64,000 nucleotides of DNA from Holophagales bacterium (GTDB taxonomy: Bacteria > Acidobacteriota > Thermoanaerobaculia > UBA5066). Made by a program: the position numbers and the translations under genes. Below the pieces are notes generated by a model. That model saw only the letters and a list, made by a program, of their open reading frames with translations, searched no databases and was not told the DNA's origin. The stretch covers positions 1 to 64,000 of the forward strand of contig JADJZB010000031.1 of NCBI GenBank assembly GCA_016719485.1. The letters run 5' to 3'. Numbering within the stretch: the first letter of the stretch is position 1; each line of letters begins with the position of its first letter. Shown here piece by piece: positions 33,607-44,254 of this stretch.

Positions 33607-33742
33607 GCGATTGCCGAGAGTATAGTAATGCGCCTCGGCGGGGAGTCCCTGATGCATCGGCATCATGGATCTCGGCGCGCGACGGGGAGAGACTCCTGCG
33701 ACTGTTTGGGGGCCGCGTGGCGGCCCGTGGAGGGTTCCTAAG

Positions 33743-35514
<1,772 letters not shown>

Positions 35515-35518
<4 letters not shown>

Positions 35519-36402
35519 GCAGTGTCGTCGAAACCCCCGCCCTGCCCCGCTTCCAGCCGGGCGACTACAAGAGCGACCTGAAACCCGTCTGGTGCGCCGG
35601 CTGCGGCGACTTCGGCGTCGTCTCCGCGATGTACCGCGCGATGGCCGAGCTGCAGCTCGAGCCCTGGAACACCGTCGTCGTCTCCGGTATCGGCTGCTCC
35701 TCGCGCCTCCCCGGCTACGTCGAGGCCTACGGCTTCAACAGCGTCCACGGGCGCGCGCTCCCGATCGCCACGGGAATCAAGGTGGCCAAGCCCGAGCTCA
35801 ACGTCGTGGCCGTAGGGGGCGACGGCGACGGACTCGCCATCGGCGGCAACCACTTTCTCCACGCCTCCCGCCGGAACCTCGACATCTGCTACGTCCTGAT
35901 GGACAACGAGATCTACGGGCTGACGAAGGGGCAGGCGGCGCCCACGACCCCGACGGGCGACAAGACCAAGTCGACCTATTTCGGGAACCCCGAACCCTCC
36001 GTCGACCCGTGCGAGCTCGCGATCTCGTTCGGCGCCACGTGGGTCGCGCGCGGCTTCTCGGGCGACATGAAGAGCCTCGTCGACCTGATGGTCGCCGGCA
36101 TGAGCCACCACGGCTTCGCCTTCCTGAACGTCATGTCCCCGTGCGTCACGTGGCGCGGCGACGACCAGTTCAAGGTGATGAAGGCCAAGCTCAGGAGCCT
36201 CCCGGAGGGCTACGACCGCACCAGCAGGGCGGCGGCCTTCGGCTACATGCGCGAAAGGGAAGTCCTGACGACGGGCGTCCTCTACGAGGCGCACGAACCC
36301 TCGCTTCTCGACAGGCTCGAGGCGCAACGTGTGAAAGCGATGGAGGGGTACGAAGACCTGACGACCGAGCAGGTCCTGAAGGTCTTCAACCCCCCCTTCT
36401 GA
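35515..36402 (+). CDS. korB: 2-oxoacid:ferredoxin oxidoreductase, beta subunit
   Basis: 295 residues from GTG 35515, overlapping the korA stop. VWCAGCGDFGVVSAMYRAMA carries two of the cluster cysteines, GIGCSSRLPGY the next, and SPCVTW the last, together binding one [4Fe-4S]. GGDGDGLAIGGNHFLHASRR with MDNEIYGLTKGQ is the Mg-ThDP site. It works with KorA to convert a 2-oxo acid plus CoA into acyl-CoA and CO2 with reduction of ferredoxin. No separate delta (ferredoxin) gene is nearby. Confidence 0.93.
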
Positions 36403-36421
36403 GGCCGGGAAGAAACGCCGC

Positions 36422-37327
36422 GTGGTACTTCCCGAGGGTTTCACGCAGGAGCTGCTGGACCACCTCAACGACGGCGTCTACTTCGTCGACCGCGACAGGA
36501 AGATCACGTTCTGGAACCGGGGCGCCCAGTCCATCACGGGCTGGGCGCCTCGCGACGTCATCGGCCGTTCCTGCCCCGACGCGGTTCTGAGGCACGTGGA
36601 CGCCGAAGGGAACGAGCTCTGCCGGACGAGCTGTCCGATCTCGGCCACGATCGAAGACGGAAAGCCGCACCGGGCCGACGTCTTCCTCCACCACCGGGCG
36701 GGACACCGCGTCCCGGTCCGCGTCGAGGTCGTCCCCGTCCGCGACGCCGCGGGCTCCGTCGTCGGCGCCGTAGAGGTCTTCACCGACCAGACCGAGCGGA
36801 TGGAGGCGATCCGTCGCGTCGAGGAGCTGACCGAGATCGTGTTTCTCGACCCGCTCACGGGAATCGGGAACCGGCGCTACGCCGAGGTCGTCCTCGAGGA
36901 GAAGATGGCCGAGCTGACGCGCTACGGCTTCCGGTTCGGCGTTCTCTTCGTCGACGTCGACCGCTTCAAGGACGTCAACGACACCCACGGACACGACACG
37001 GGTGACGCTGCGCTGAAAATGGTCGCGACGACGCTGGCCCGCTCGGCCCGCTCACTCGACTTCGTCGGGCGCTGGGGCGGCGAGGAGTTCGTCGTCCTCC
37101 TGGCGAACGTGACCGACTTCAACCTTCCCCTCGTCGCCGACAGGGCCCGGCGCCTCGTCGAGCACTCGGAGCTGCCGCTGGCCGACGGGTCGCTGAAGGT
37201 CACGGTGTCGATCGGCGCGACGCTGGTGAGGAAGGGCGAGGAGATCGCCGACATCCTCAAGCGGGCCGACGGCCTGATGTACGAGGCGAAGTCGGCCGGG
37301 CGAAACCGGGTCGTCGTCCGCCTCTGA
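36422..37327 (+). CDS. PAS-GGDEF diguanylate cyclase
   Basis: 301 residues from GTG 36422. An N-terminal PAS domain (LLDHLNDGVYFVDRDRKITF, residues about 10-125) contains CRTSCPI, a pair of cysteines common in redox- or heme-sensing PAS modules. The GGDEF domain follows (DPLTGIGNRRY, FVDVDRFKDVND, active GGEEF). RSLD five residues before GGEEF is the inhibitory I-site. It makes c-di-GMP with product feedback. Soluble, with no membrane segment. The PilZ gene at 48769 is a possible effector. Confidence 0.92.
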   Translation: MVLPEGFTQELLDHLNDGVYFVDRDRKITFWNRGAQSITGWAPRDVIGRSCPDAVLRHVDAEGNELCRTSCPISATIEDGKPHRADVFLHHRAGHRVPVRVEVVPVRDAAGSVVGAVEVFTDQTERMEAIRRVEELTEIVFLDPLTGIGNRRYAEVVLEEKMAELTRYGFRFGVLFVDVDRFKDVNDTHGHDTGDAALKMVATTLARSARSLDFVGRWGGEEFVVLLANVTDFNLPLVADRARRLVEHSELPLADGSLKVTVSIGATLVRKGEEIADILKRADGLMYEAKSAGRNRVVVRL

Positions 37328-37354
37328 CGGTCGACGACCCGGTCCCCTCCCGTT

Positions 37355-40251
37355 TCAGCGAATCACGGTGCTGCGCGGGTGCCGCGGCGTCACCGGCAGC
37401 TCCGGCGCTCCGAAGGGAATGGACATTTCCTCGACGGCCGCCTCGAGGCCGTCCGGACCGACCAGCTCGACGCGGAACGCGCCGGAGGCGCCCCAGGCCG
37501 AGAGGTCGTGGCGGGCTTCTTCTCCCGCGGCCAGGACGAGCCGCCTCTCGAGAACGACTCTTCCGTCGGGCTCGACGAACCGAAGGAACGCCACGGCCTC
37601 CCCCTCGCCCTGGAGCCGGCGCAGGAGCAGCGTCGCTCCGGGTTCGACCTCGACGCGGCCGAGCGCGAGCCGGCCGTCGGGCTGGCGCTCCAGCGACCGG
37701 ACGGCGAAGCCCGCCGCCGCCCGCACCGCCGAGGCCGGGAGGACGTTGACGGTCGTCGCCTTCGAGGACGAGCCGGAACCATTGGAGGCAACGAGGACGA
37801 TGACCTTCGGCCCGGCCGCCGGGAACGTCACGGTGGGCGACTGAACGGTCGTCGCGGGCATCCCGTCACCGGGGAACCAGAGCCAGCTCGTCGCCTGCGG
37901 GGACGACGTGTCGGTGAACGTCACGGCCCGGCCCGCCACGATCGAGGCGGGAACGGCGAAGCTCGCGACGGGTGCCGCGAGGGAGTAGACGGGGCTCGCC
38001 GCTTCCGCTCCCGGCCCCCTCTCGGGATCGCAGGCGTAACCGCGGACGAAGAGCTGCACCGGGTCGATCGCGCCGCGCGGCGGCGCCGACGCCGAGGTCC
38101 CCGCGACGGAGCTCCACGTGCCTCCGTTGATCCTCCACTCGTAGCGCGTCGGCGTGGACCCGGAAGCCGGAGCACCCCACTTCAGGGCGAGGAAGTCCGT
38201 CGCCGTGACGGGTCCCTGCGGATTGCCCTGGGGCGACACGACCGGCGACACGGGAGCCTCGGGCGGCCCGCAGACCGTGATCACGGCCGTCGTGGTCCTG
38301 TCCAGGCCCTCGCCCGTCCGGAAGGTGAAGACGATCGTCGACGGGCCCGGCGCTGCCGAAGACGAGGCCTCGAAGGAGAACGTGACCGGACCAAGGGCGG
38401 GAGGGACGATCGCGGCCGACGCGGGGGTGACCGTGACCCCGGGCGGGAGCCCGGACGGTGTCACGGTGATGTCGGACGTCGGGATGCAATCCCCCGCCAC
38501 GAGCGAAGCGGTGATCGTGCCCGCCGATCCTCCGCGTTGAGGGTAACGGCCGACGGAGCCGCCGCCGGAGTGAAGGCCGGCGGAAGGACGTTGGCGATGA
38601 ACGTCGCGGTCGAGGTGATGCCGCGCGGGTCGCTGACCAGCGCGGTCAGCGTCGCCGGACCGGACGGAGTGCCCGGGGCAGCCGCGACGTCGAAGAACAC
38701 GATTCGGACCGGCGGCATCGCCGGGACCGGGATCGTCGAAGGCGTCACCGTGAGTCCGTCGGGCAGGGTCGGGAACGTCACGGTCGGCGTGCCGGAGTAG
38801 CCGTCCAGGGGCGTGATCGTCAGCGAGTTCGTGCCACCGGCGCCTCCCGGGCAGACGTCCATCGCAGCGCGTTCGACCGATACGCCGATCTGCCCGTTCC
38901 TGACGACGGAGACCGGGGTCGTGGTCGACTTCGGCTCACCCGTGGACGGGGTGAAAGTGAACGTGGCCTCCACGGTCCCCGCGGGAACCGAGGAGGCGGC
39001 CGAAAACGTGAAGACGACCGGAGAGTACGAAGGGGCCAGCAGGTCGGCCGATGCCGGAGTCACGGTGACACCGGCCGGCAGGCCGGTCGGAGTGACGGTG
39101 ATCGAGGACGGCGGCGAGCAGGCGCCAGGAGCCAGGGACACCGTGACCGGCACCGGGTCGCCCCCCGAAGTGAGCTCGATCGTCGCGGGTGAAATGACCG
39201 GGGAGAAATCAGCCGCCCCGACGTTGACGACGAAGCTCGTGAAGCCGGCCGGCCCGCCCGGGTCCTTCACCAGTACGTTCACGACTTTCTGCCCCGGCAA
39301 CGCCCCCGGAAGGGCAGTGACTTCGAAGGAAACGGACCGGGCCGGGGGAAGAGAGCCGACCGGAATCGAGGTCGGCGAGATGCTGAGCTCGGACGGAAGC
39401 GACGGGAACGTGACTGTCGGCGACCCTGAGTAGCCGTCGAGCGGCGTGATGGTGACGGAGTTCGCGACGGCCGGGCCGCCCGGGCAGGCGTTCACAGAGG
39501 GCTTCTCCACTGCGATCCCCAGGTCGCCGGGAACGACAGGTGCCACGACGGTGAGCCTGAAGGTGTCCGACCCGGTCGTGGAGGGAGTCGTCTGGACACC
39601 CACCTCGTAAGTGCCAGGGTTCGTTCCCGCGTCTGCGGCGATGCGGAAGCCGACGATGGCATACCGCTGGTATCCGTATCCCTGCTGCCCCGTCGGGAAG
39701 ACGAAGGACACGGGAGAGGGTACGGGGGAGGCGCCGCGGGGAAGCCCCGTAAAGACGAGCTCCTGGGGACCCGGGTCCCCTTCGGTCAGGATACCCACCA
39801 GCGCGCTCAAGTCCCGGGATTCGTCTCCGGCAGTGACGTTCACCGTCGAGGGTGTGACCGTGAGGCCGTTGATGTCGATGTAGTACGAGCCCGAAACCTG
39901 ACTCGGAGAGCTGTAGATCGACGCCTCAAAACCTCCCGGCCACGCTTCCTGGGAGGCGACGAGCCGGAACGTGACCGTCGCCGAGTACTGTCCCGCGGGG
40001 ACCGTGTACGTGATCGTCGACGGGAAGGTCGACACGCCCCACGGCAAGCTGAAGTAGAGCGTTTCCGTGCCGGTCGGCACCGGTGCGCCCACCGGAAACT
40101 CGATCTGGGCCGTGATGAGCGGGGACGTTTCGCCAATACCGAAGTTCACGGTGCTCGGCGAGATCGTCATCGTCTGCGCCCAGCCGGGCATCGCCGCGAG
40201 GACGGCAAGGATGCAGAGGAAGAAACCGCGGAGGATCGCTCTCTGCGACAT
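37355..40251 (-). CDS. Secreted Ig-like/PKD-repeat protein, one apparent frameshift
   Basis: About 965 residues from ATG 40251 once one break is repaired. It has a signal peptide (GFFLCILAVLAAMPGWAQ). Tandem beta-sandwich repeats of about 100 residues follow, with recurring phrases such as NSVTITPLDGYSGSPTVTFP and GLPAGVTVTPASA. A fibronectin-like part (TRYEWRINGGTWSS), a PKD domain (VTFTDTSSPQATSWLWFPGDG) and a C-terminal beta domain complete it. Near 38537 the frame shifts, because one G is missing in GCGGAGGATCG: the upstream frame reads junk after TLNAEDRR, and the downstream frame resumes the repeat at VAGDCIPTSDITVTP. It is probably an exported adhesive or surface protein. Confidence 0.8.
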
Positions 40252-40382
40252 CGTCGCTCCTTTTTTGCCTCAGGGACCCTGGTCGGGTACCTCAGGCGTC
40301 TCTTGTCCGTGGGCCGGTTAGCTCGACTTTAGCAGCAACCGGCGATGCGGGTATCCCTCGGGGCGGTTTATTCTCGTAAGGG

Positions 40383-41315
40383 ATGTTCCCCTCGATCCGG
40401 CGCTCCGCCAGCCCCGCCATGCTCGTTCTCCTCGCCGGGGTCCTCTGCCCCTGCTGCTCGGTCCGGAAAGTGGCCGTGAACTCCCTGGCCGGCGCGCTCG
40501 CCGCCGGGGGCGAAACCTACGCCACCGACGACGACCCCGATCTCGTCGCAGCGGCGATCCCCTTCGGCCTGAAGACGATCGAGGCTCTCCTCGCCGAGAG
40601 CCCCCGGCACGAAGGCCTTCTGCTCGCCGCGTCAGGCGGTTTCACCCAGTACGCGTACGCCTTCGTCCAGGCGGAGGCCGACATCGTCGAGGAGAAGGAC
40701 CTCGCCCGGGCGACCGCCCACAGGGCCCGCGCCCGAAAGCTCTACGCCCGCGCCCTCCGCTACGGTCTCCGGGGATTGGAGGTGAGGCACCCCGGATTCG
40801 AGGCGGGCCTGCGCGAGGACAGCCTGCGGGAGAAGACCCTCGGCGCGGCGACGAAGGCCGACGTCCCGTTTCTCTACTGGACCGGAGCGGCCTGGGGCGC
40901 CGCGATCTCCCTCTCCAAGGAGAACGCCGACCTGACAGCCGACCAGGGGCTCGTCGAGGCGCTCGAGCGGCGCGCGCTCGCTCTCGACGAGGGGTTCGGC
41001 CAGGGGACGATCCACGATTTCTTCATCGCCTTCGAGGGGGCCCGGCCCGCCGCCGCCGGCGGCTCGGTCGAGCGAGCCCGCGGTCACCTCGAGCGCGCCG
41101 TCGCCCTCTCCCACGGAAAACGGGCTGCCCCTTACGTCTCCTTTGCCGAGAGCGTCTCGGTGGGCGCGCAGAATCGCGCCGAGTTCGAGGAGATGCTCGG
41201 AAAGGCACTCGCCGTCGACCCCGACGCCGTCCCCGGACTGAGGCTCGCCAACACCGTCTCGCAACGCCGGGCCGCCTGGCTCCTCGCCCGCGCCGACGAG
41301 CTCTTCCTGGAGTAG
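40383..41315 (+). CDS. TRAP-associated TPR lipoprotein TatT
   Basis: 310 residues from ATG 40383. The N-terminus MLVLLAGVLCPCCSVRKVAV carries a lipobox. The rest is helical TPR-like sequence (YAFVQAEADIVEEKDLARAT, LYARALRYGLRGLEVRHPGF, PFLYWTGAAWGAAISLSKEN) matching the TAtT family described with TatP in Treponema. TatT trimers are thought to pass hydrophobic ligands to the binding protein encoded next, which starts five bases downstream. First gene of the TRAP operon. Confidence 0.85.
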   Translation: MFPSIRRSASPAMLVLLAGVLCPCCSVRKVAVNSLAGALAAGGETYATDDDPDLVAAAIPFGLKTIEALLAESPRHEGLLLAASGGFTQYAYAFVQAEADIVEEKDLARATAHRARARKLYARALRYGLRGLEVRHPGFEAGLREDSLREKTLGAATKADVPFLYWTGAAWGAAISLSKENADLTADQGLVEALERRALALDEGFGQGTIHDFFIAFEGARPAAAGGSVERARGHLERAVALSHGKRAAPYVSFAESVSVGAQNRAEFEEMLGKALAVDPDAVPGLRLANTVSQRRAAWLLARADELFLE

Positions 41316-41319
41316 ACCG

Positions 41320-42360
41320 ATGACAGATCGTCGCCGACACGCCGCCTTCGCGCGGCTCCTCGTTCCCGCGCTCGCGCTCGTCCTCGGCGGGGCCCTACCC
41401 GGTCGCGCCGACGTTCTCGTGAAGATGGCGACGCTCGCCCCGGACGGCTCGACCTATCACCTCATCCTCAAGGAAATGGCCGAGAAGTGGAAGACGGCCA
41501 CGCAGGGGCGCGTGACCGTCCGACTCTACCCGGGGAGCGTCGCCGGGGACGACACCGACGTCGTCCGCAAGATGCGACTCGGGAGCCTGAACGCCGGCCT
41601 CCTGACGAGCGCCGGCGTGGCGGCCGTCGACAGGTCCGTCATGGCGCTCCAGGTGCCGATGCTCTACTCCTCGTACGAGGAGGTCGACCACGTCCTCTCG
41701 GTCTACGGCCCGAAGCTGGAGGCCGCGCTTTCGGCAAAGGGGTTCGTCGTCCTGAACTGGGCCGACGCCGGCTGGGTCCGTTTCTTCACGAAGACGCCCG
41801 TGAAGACGCCCGACGACCTGAAGCCTCTCAAGCTCTTCGCCTGGGGGAACGACACGGACTACATCGAGATCTGGAAGGACGCCGGCTTCAACCCCGTGCC
41901 GCTCCCGTCCACCGAGATCTCGACGGCCCTCCAGACGGGCCTCGTCTCGGCCCTGCCGACGACGCCCCAGGCCGCCGTCCTCCTCCAGTGGTACCAGCAC
42001 GCGAAGAACATGACCGACGTGAAGTGGGCGGTCCTCCTCGGGGCAACGATGATCGGGAAGCCCACCTGGGACCGCATCTCCCCCGAAGACCAGAAGGCGA
42101 TCCGCGCCGCGACCGCCGAGGCGGGCGCGCGCCTCCGGGCCGAGAGCCGCGCCTCCGAGGAGAGGGACATCGCCGCGATGAAGAAGCGCGGCCTCAACGT
42201 CGTCGCCGTCGACGCGAAGGCCGAGGCCCTCTGGCGGGCGGCTGCCGAGGCGGCCTACCCGAAGGCCCGCGGAAAGGTCGTCCCCGAGGCGGCGTTCGAC
42301 GACGTGCGCAGGATCCTGGCCGAATACCGATCGAAGAAGCCAGCGACCGGCGGCAAGTGA
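41320..42360 (+). CDS. TRAP transporter substrate-binding protein (DctP/TatP)
   Basis: 346 residues from ATG 41320. A signal peptide (LLVPALALVLGGALPGRA) is followed by VLVKMATLAPDGSTYHLILK, VTVRLYPGSVAGDDTDVVRK and PLKLFAWGNDTDYIEIWKDA, the DctP fold. The substrate Arg region common to organic-acid binders is not clear. With TatT upstream it is best called TatP-like, which may bind hydrophobic ligands or lipids. Translationally coupled to the QM permease (GTGA overlap). Confidence 0.88.
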   Translation: MTDRRRHAAFARLLVPALALVLGGALPGRADVLVKMATLAPDGSTYHLILKEMAEKWKTATQGRVTVRLYPGSVAGDDTDVVRKMRLGSLNAGLLTSAGVAAVDRSVMALQVPMLYSSYEEVDHVLSVYGPKLEAALSAKGFVVLNWADAGWVRFFTKTPVKTPDDLKPLKLFAWGNDTDYIEIWKDAGFNPVPLPSTEISTALQTGLVSALPTTPQAAVLLQWYQHAKNMTDVKWAVLLGATMIGKPTWDRISPEDQKAIRAATAEAGARLRAESRASEERDIAAMKKRGLNVVAVDAKAEALWRAAAEAAYPKARGKVVPEAAFDDVRRILAEYRSKKPATGGK

Positions 42361-44174
42361 CGGCCGGCGTCCTCTTCCGGCGGGGCGAGCAGGGGCTCCT
42401 CGTGGCGGCGCTCGCCGTCGCGACGGTCCTCCCCCTCCTCGACGCCTTCGGGCGCCCGCTCGGCGGCTTCCACGTCCCGGGCGCCGGTTCGATCCTCCAG
42501 CTCGTCACGCTCTGGACCGCCTTCGTCGGCGGCCTCATCGCGACGCGCGAGGGCAAGCACCTCACCCTCTCCACCGTCGAGCTGATCCGGAGCGAGCGCG
42601 TCCGGCGCGTCGCGAAGCTCTTCTCCTTCTCGGTCGCCGCCGCCGTCTGCGCCGTCCTCGCGTGGGCGAGCGTCGGCCTCGTGAGGGCCGACCGGGAGCA
42701 GGGGAAGGTCCTCTCGTTCGGCCTTCCGGAGTGGGTCGCCGAGACGATCATGCCGGCCGCCCTCCTGCTGATGGCCGTGCGGTTCGCGTGGATGGCCACC
42801 GACGGGCTCAGGGGGCGTGCCGCGGCCCTCGTGACGCTCGCTTCCCCGGCACTCCTCGCCCTCCTCCCCGAGGCAGCCGCTCCCATGCTCGTTCTCCCCC
42901 TGGCGGCGGTCATCCTCCTGGCGGCGCTCCTCGGGGCGCCCGTCTTCGTTGCGATGGGGGGCCTCGCCTGCCTCCTCTTCTGGAAGGACGCCGTCCCCGT
43001 CGCGGCCGTTTCGGCCGAGGTCTACCGGCTCGTCGCTTCGCCGACCCTTCCCGCGATCCCGCTGCTGACCGCCGCCGGGTACATCCTGGCGGAGGGGGGC
43101 GCCTCGAGGCGGCTGGTCCGCTTCTTCCGCGCCCTCTTCGGCTGGATGCCCGGCGGCATCGCCGTCATGGTCGCCGCGGTCTGCGCCCTCTTCACGACGT
43201 TCACGGGCGGCTCGGGGGTGACGATCATCGCCCTCGGCGGCCTCGTCTACCCCATCCTGCGCGAGGACGGCTACCCCGAGGGGTTCTCTCTCGGCCTCGT
43301 CACCGCCGCCGGGAGCCTCGGGCTCCTCTTTCCGCCGTCCCTCCCCGTCATCCTCTACAGCGTCGTGGCGTCGGTCCCGGCCGACTCGCTCTACATTGCC
43401 GGGTTCCTCCCCGGCCTCCTCCTCGTCGTCCTGGTCGCCGCCTGGGGGATCCGGCAGGGGCTGCGCCTCGACGCGGCGGGCCGGAAGCGGCCTCCCTTCC
43501 ACCTGCGCGAGCTCGCGGTCTCGTTCTGGCACGCGAAGTGGGAGCTGGCCCTCCCGCTCCTCGTCATCGGCCTCTTCGCGAGCGGCTTCGCCTCGATGGT
43601 CGAGGCGTCGGCGGCCGCCTGCGCCTACGCCGCCGTCGTGCAGTGCTTCGTCACGCGCGACCTCCACCCCTTCCGCGACCTCCCCGGCGTCCTGGTGAAG
43701 GCGGGCGCGCTCATGGGCGCCGTCCTCCTCCTCCTCTCGGTCGCGATGGGACTGACGAGCTGGCTCGTCGACGCCCAGGTCCCGACGGCGCTCCTGGCGT
43801 GGGTGAAGACGCACGTCTCCTCGCCGCTCGTCTTCCTCCTCGTCCTGAACGTGATCCTGCTCGTCCTCGGGAGCGTCCTCGAGATCTACTCGGCGATCGT
43901 CATCCTGGCGCCGCTCGTGGCGCCGATGGGGGCCGCTTTCGGCATCGACCCGATCCACCTCGGGGTCATCTTCCTCGCGAACCTCGAGCTCGGCTTCCTC
44001 TTCCCGCCCGTCGGCCTGAACCTCTTCCTCACCTCGTCGCGCTTCGGCATACCGCTGACGAGGCTCTACCGGCACGCGGTGCCGTACCTCTTGATCCTCG
44101 GCGCCGGCGTCCTCCTCATCACCTACGTCCCGGCGATGTCCGTCGGCCTCCTCTCGCTCCTCGGAAGGCGATAG
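42357..44174 (+). CDS. Fused TRAP transporter permease DctQM
   Basis: 605 residues from GTG 42357. The N-terminal four-helix DctQ part (residues about 1-165, LVTLWTAFVGGLIATREGKH) is fused to the 12-helix DctM part (AVILLAALLGAPVFVAMGGL, FTGGSGVTIIALGGLVYPIL, GLLFPPSLPVILYSVVASVP, GFLFPPVGLNLFLTSSRFG). It is a Na+-coupled importer working with the periplasmic protein above. It ends 35 bases before a strong hairpin that separates it from the convergent pta gene. Confidence 0.92.
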   Translation: MTAGVLFRRGEQGLLVAALAVATVLPLLDAFGRPLGGFHVPGAGSILQLVTLWTAFVGGLIATREGKHLTLSTVELIRSERVRRVAKLFSFSVAAAVCAVLAWASVGLVRADREQGKVLSFGLPEWVAETIMPAALLLMAVRFAWMATDGLRGRAAALVTLASPALLALLPEAAAPMLVLPLAAVILLAALLGAPVFVAMGGLACLLFWKDAVPVAAVSAEVYRLVASPTLPAIPLLTAAGYILAEGGASRRLVRFFRALFGWMPGGIAVMVAAVCALFTTFTGGSGVTIIALGGLVYPILREDGYPEGFSLGLVTAAGSLGLLFPPSLPVILYSVVASVPADSLYIAGFLPGLLLVVLVAAWGIRQGLRLDAAGRKRPPFHLRELAVSFWHAKWELALPLLVIGLFASGFASMVEASAAACAYAAVVQCFVTRDLHPFRDLPGVLVKAGALMGAVLLLLSVAMGLTSWLVDAQVPTALLAWVKTHVSSPLVFLLVLNVILLVLGSVLEIYSAIVILAPLVAPMGAAFGIDPIHLGVIFLANLELGFLFPPVGLNLFLTSSRFGIPLTRLYRHAVPYLLILGAGVLLITYVPAMSVGLLSLLGRR

Positions 44175-44209
44175 GGCGGCCCGGCACGATCGGCGCGGGA
44201 AGAGATGCG

Positions 44210-44241
44210 GGGGACGCGGGCGCGAGAGCGCCCGCGTCCCC
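44210..44241. terminator. Strong hairpin between convergent dctQM and pta
   Basis: A perfect 14-bp stem GGGGACGCGGGCGC / GCGCCCGCGTCCCC closed by a GAGA loop lies in the 80-base convergent gap. There is no T run, so it may act as a bidirectional barrier or an mRNA 3'-end stabiliser rather than a classic intrinsic terminator. Confidence 0.65.
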
Positions 44242-44254
44242 GGCGAAGCTGCTT

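Noticed and set aside
40252..40382. Possible c-di-GMP riboswitch before the Ig-repeat protein
   Set aside because: A CCGGTT/AACCGG stem and a GC-rich fold are present, but the conserved GEMM core sequences are absent. It may be only an ordinary 5' leader.
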